From Sphingosinicella sp942492965 (lineage in GTDB: Bacteria; Pseudomonadota; Alphaproteobacteria; Sphingomonadales; Sphingomonadaceae): a DNA stretch of 64,000 bases. Shown in pieces: positions 62,704 through 64,000 of this stretch. A program made the translations under genes and the position numbers. The DNA is taken from NCBI GenBank assembly GCA_942492965.1, contig OW818656.1, positions 1,674,001-1,738,000 of the forward strand, read 5' to 3'. The notes under the pieces are model-generated. The model did no database searches and was not told the DNA's origin. It was given only the letters and a program-made list of their open reading frames with translations. How positions within the stretch are numbered: position 1 is the stretch's first letter; the number at the start of each line of letters is the position of its first letter.

Positions 62704-64000
62704 CGCCATTTCTCGATGACAGGCGATTGCTACGCGGCCCATGGCAAGCGTTCGAGCGGGACGTCGCCCGACTTTTGATGCATGCTGGTTTTGACGACGT
62801 ACGCGTGGTTGGTGGCACGGGCGACAAAGGCGCCGATATCGTCGGCGTGAAGAACGGCGAGATATGGGTCGTCCAGTGTAAGCATACCACCACCGCCCCC
62901 CCCACGAAGTACGCTGTTCAGGAGGTGGTCGAGGCAGGAACTTTTTACGGCGCGAACCGCATGTTGGTCGCCACGTCCCGCGCCGTTGGCGGTGGCATCC
63001 AAGCCGAGATTGATCGCTACCGCCGCATAGGCATCAATGTGGAATTACTCGCGCCTGCCGGGTTAGCGGCAATGGCCGCGCAGGTGCCGGAATATCCCAA
63101 GGCAAGGCGTGAATTGCGGCCATATCAGCAGCAGGCCGTCGCGAGTTTTCGAGAGGGCCTGACGGATACGGGGCGCGGACAGGTCGTGCTCGCTACCGGC
63201 TTGGGCAAGACGGTCGTGATGGCCGAGGTCGTCGCGGATCTCTATCGCGACGGATTGATCAAGGACAATCGGGTTCTTGTCCTAGCGGACAAGCGTGAGT
63301 TAGTTCGCCAGCTCCAGTTCGGATTTTGGAACCAGCTCCCAAAATGGGTTCCGACCCATCTGCTGTCGAGCGACGAGATGCCTTCCTTCCATGATGGCAT
63401 TACGTTCGCCACCGTGCAAAGCGTGATCGGCCGGATAGATGATCTCCCGCGCTACGGATTGGTCCTCGTCGATGAGGCGCACCATATTGGATCCTCGACG
63501 TTTAGACGAGCGATCGAGGCCTTGGATCCTCCGATGGTTGGTGGAGCAACCGCCACACCCTGGCGGGGTGACGGCTTTGATATCGATGAGCTGCTCGGAA
63601 AGCCTCTGATCCGCCTTGGGATATCGGACGGACTTAAGAACAAGTACCTGAGCGAAGTCGATTATCGCCTTCTAGCTGATAATATCGATTGGAAATTCGT
63701 TCAGGAGATTTCCGCGCATGGCTATTCGCTGACCCAGCTCAACAAGCGTCTAATCATGCCCACGCGTGATGAGGAAGCGGCCCGCCAAATCGCCGAGGTC
63801 TTTTATAACGAAGGCCGTCGAGGTGGCATCGTCTTCTCTCCGACCGTCGATCACGCCGAAATGTTCGCGGGCACCCTTCGCGGATACAAGCTGCGCGCCG
63901 AAGCAATCTCCTCTCGTCAAGATCCGCGTGAGCGCGACCGTCTCATGGCAATGTTCCGCCGTGGAGATCTGGACATTCTTGCTAGCGTCGATCTCTTCAA
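62700..64000 (+). CDS. Mrr-nuclease/SF2-helicase fusion (cut by window end)
   Basis: 433 codons visible; the 3' end lies outside. N-terminal Mrr-type restriction endonuclease domain (about 12-118): WQAFERDVARLLMHAGF, then DKGADIVGV and WVVQCKH with the D...QxK active site (Asp46, Gln59, Lys61). After LRPYQQQAV comes a superfamily 2 helicase: ATGLGKT (165-171), VLADKRELVRQ, DEAHH (258-262), GATATPWRG (282-290) and GIVFSPTVDHAEMF. The cut falls at motif V (LDILASVDLF). It is translationally coupled to the ATPase, so they likely act together on foreign DNA. Confidence 0.88.
   Translation, partial: MTPFLDDRRLLRGPWQAFERDVARLLMHAGFDDVRVVGGTGDKGADIVGVKNGEIWVVQCKHTTTAPPTKYAVQEVVEAGTFYGANRMLVATSRAVGGGIQAEIDRYRRIGINVELLAPAGLAAMAAQVPEYPKARRELRPYQQQAVASFREGLTDTGRGQVVLATGLGKTVVMAEVVADLYRDGLIKDNRVLVLADKRELVRQLQFGFWNQLPKWVPTHLLSSDEMPSFHDGITFATVQSVIGRIDDLPRYGLVLVDEAHHIGSSTFRRAIEALDPPMVGGATATPWRGDGFDIDELLGKPLIRLGISDGLKNKYLSEVDYRLLADNIDWKFVQEISAHGYSLTQLNKRLIMPTRDEEAARQIAEVFYNEGRRGGIVFSPTVDHAEMFAGTLRGYKLRAEAISSRQDPRERDRLMAMFRRGDLDILASVDLF

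Overview
The window looks like a chromosomal segment of a high-GC alphaproteobacterium, most likely Sphingomonadales. The evidence is the SUF operon led by an Rrf2 regulator, the MucR/Ros regulator next to fur, the tsaB-rimI-mucR-fur-miaB-phoH-ybeY-corC-lnt-xre-metK run, DUF2244 beside nth, and a typical sphingomonad set of small lipoproteins. Most of it is dense housekeeping sequence with many 4-base ATGA-type overlaps. Species is not called.

Layout. 1-3563: SUF iron-sulfur cluster operon on the minus strand (sufR-like rrf2, sufB, sufC, sufD, start of sufS). 3647-4495: AraC-type regulator. 4595-4900: no protein gene, but two similar minus-strand small-RNA candidates, each with its own strong terminator. 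5082-11488: pyrD, a lipid-anchored gamma-glutamyltransferase, an acyl-CoA ligase, a DMT exporter and a type-2 hydroxyacyl-CoA dehydrogenase-like SDR. 11485-13799: two-gene ABC-2 exporter. 13832-18246: queG, a CysZ/EI24 membrane protein, adenosine kinase, an APC amino-acid permease. 18377-23294: histidine operon (hisB-H-A-F-E plus hinT) led by a sorbosone-dehydrogenase-like lipoprotein. 23388-25267: hslVU protease behind a sigma32-like promoter. 25317-28864: a methyltransferase/I78 fusion, Smr protein, MltA, Tim44-like protein. 29061-37833: secB, murJ, trpS, small envelope proteins, nfuA, a nitroreductase, tsaB, rimI, mucR, fur. 37848-44824: miaB to metK. 45052-51726: a reduced DsbB, an ECF sigma/membrane protein/M23 peptidase operon, phhB, a zincin, a sirtuin, dapB, nth and a lipoprotein.

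A tRNA-Arg(CCG) gene at 51797-51873 ends the housekeeping run. After it come an FAD monooxygenase, a saccharopine-dehydrogenase/DUF4166 fusion, a DUF4173 membrane protein and a CreBC-like two-component system (52065-59050). An AT-richer 467-base stretch follows and then a compact module at 59518-64000 with visibly lower GC: a small divergent gene with a degenerate PD-(D/E)XK-like signature, a MORC/GHKL-type ATPase with a zinc ribbon, and a translationally coupled Mrr-nuclease/SF2-helicase fusion cut by the window end. This is the best candidate for an undescribed system, probably DNA-targeting anti-phage defence.

Other points of interest: the paralogous small-RNA pair, palindromes flanking the xre-metK genes, an operator-like palindrome in front of the ECF operon, and integrase-arm-like direct repeats next to the tRNA and next to the defence module. 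No rRNA, CRISPR array or intact insertion sequence was seen.
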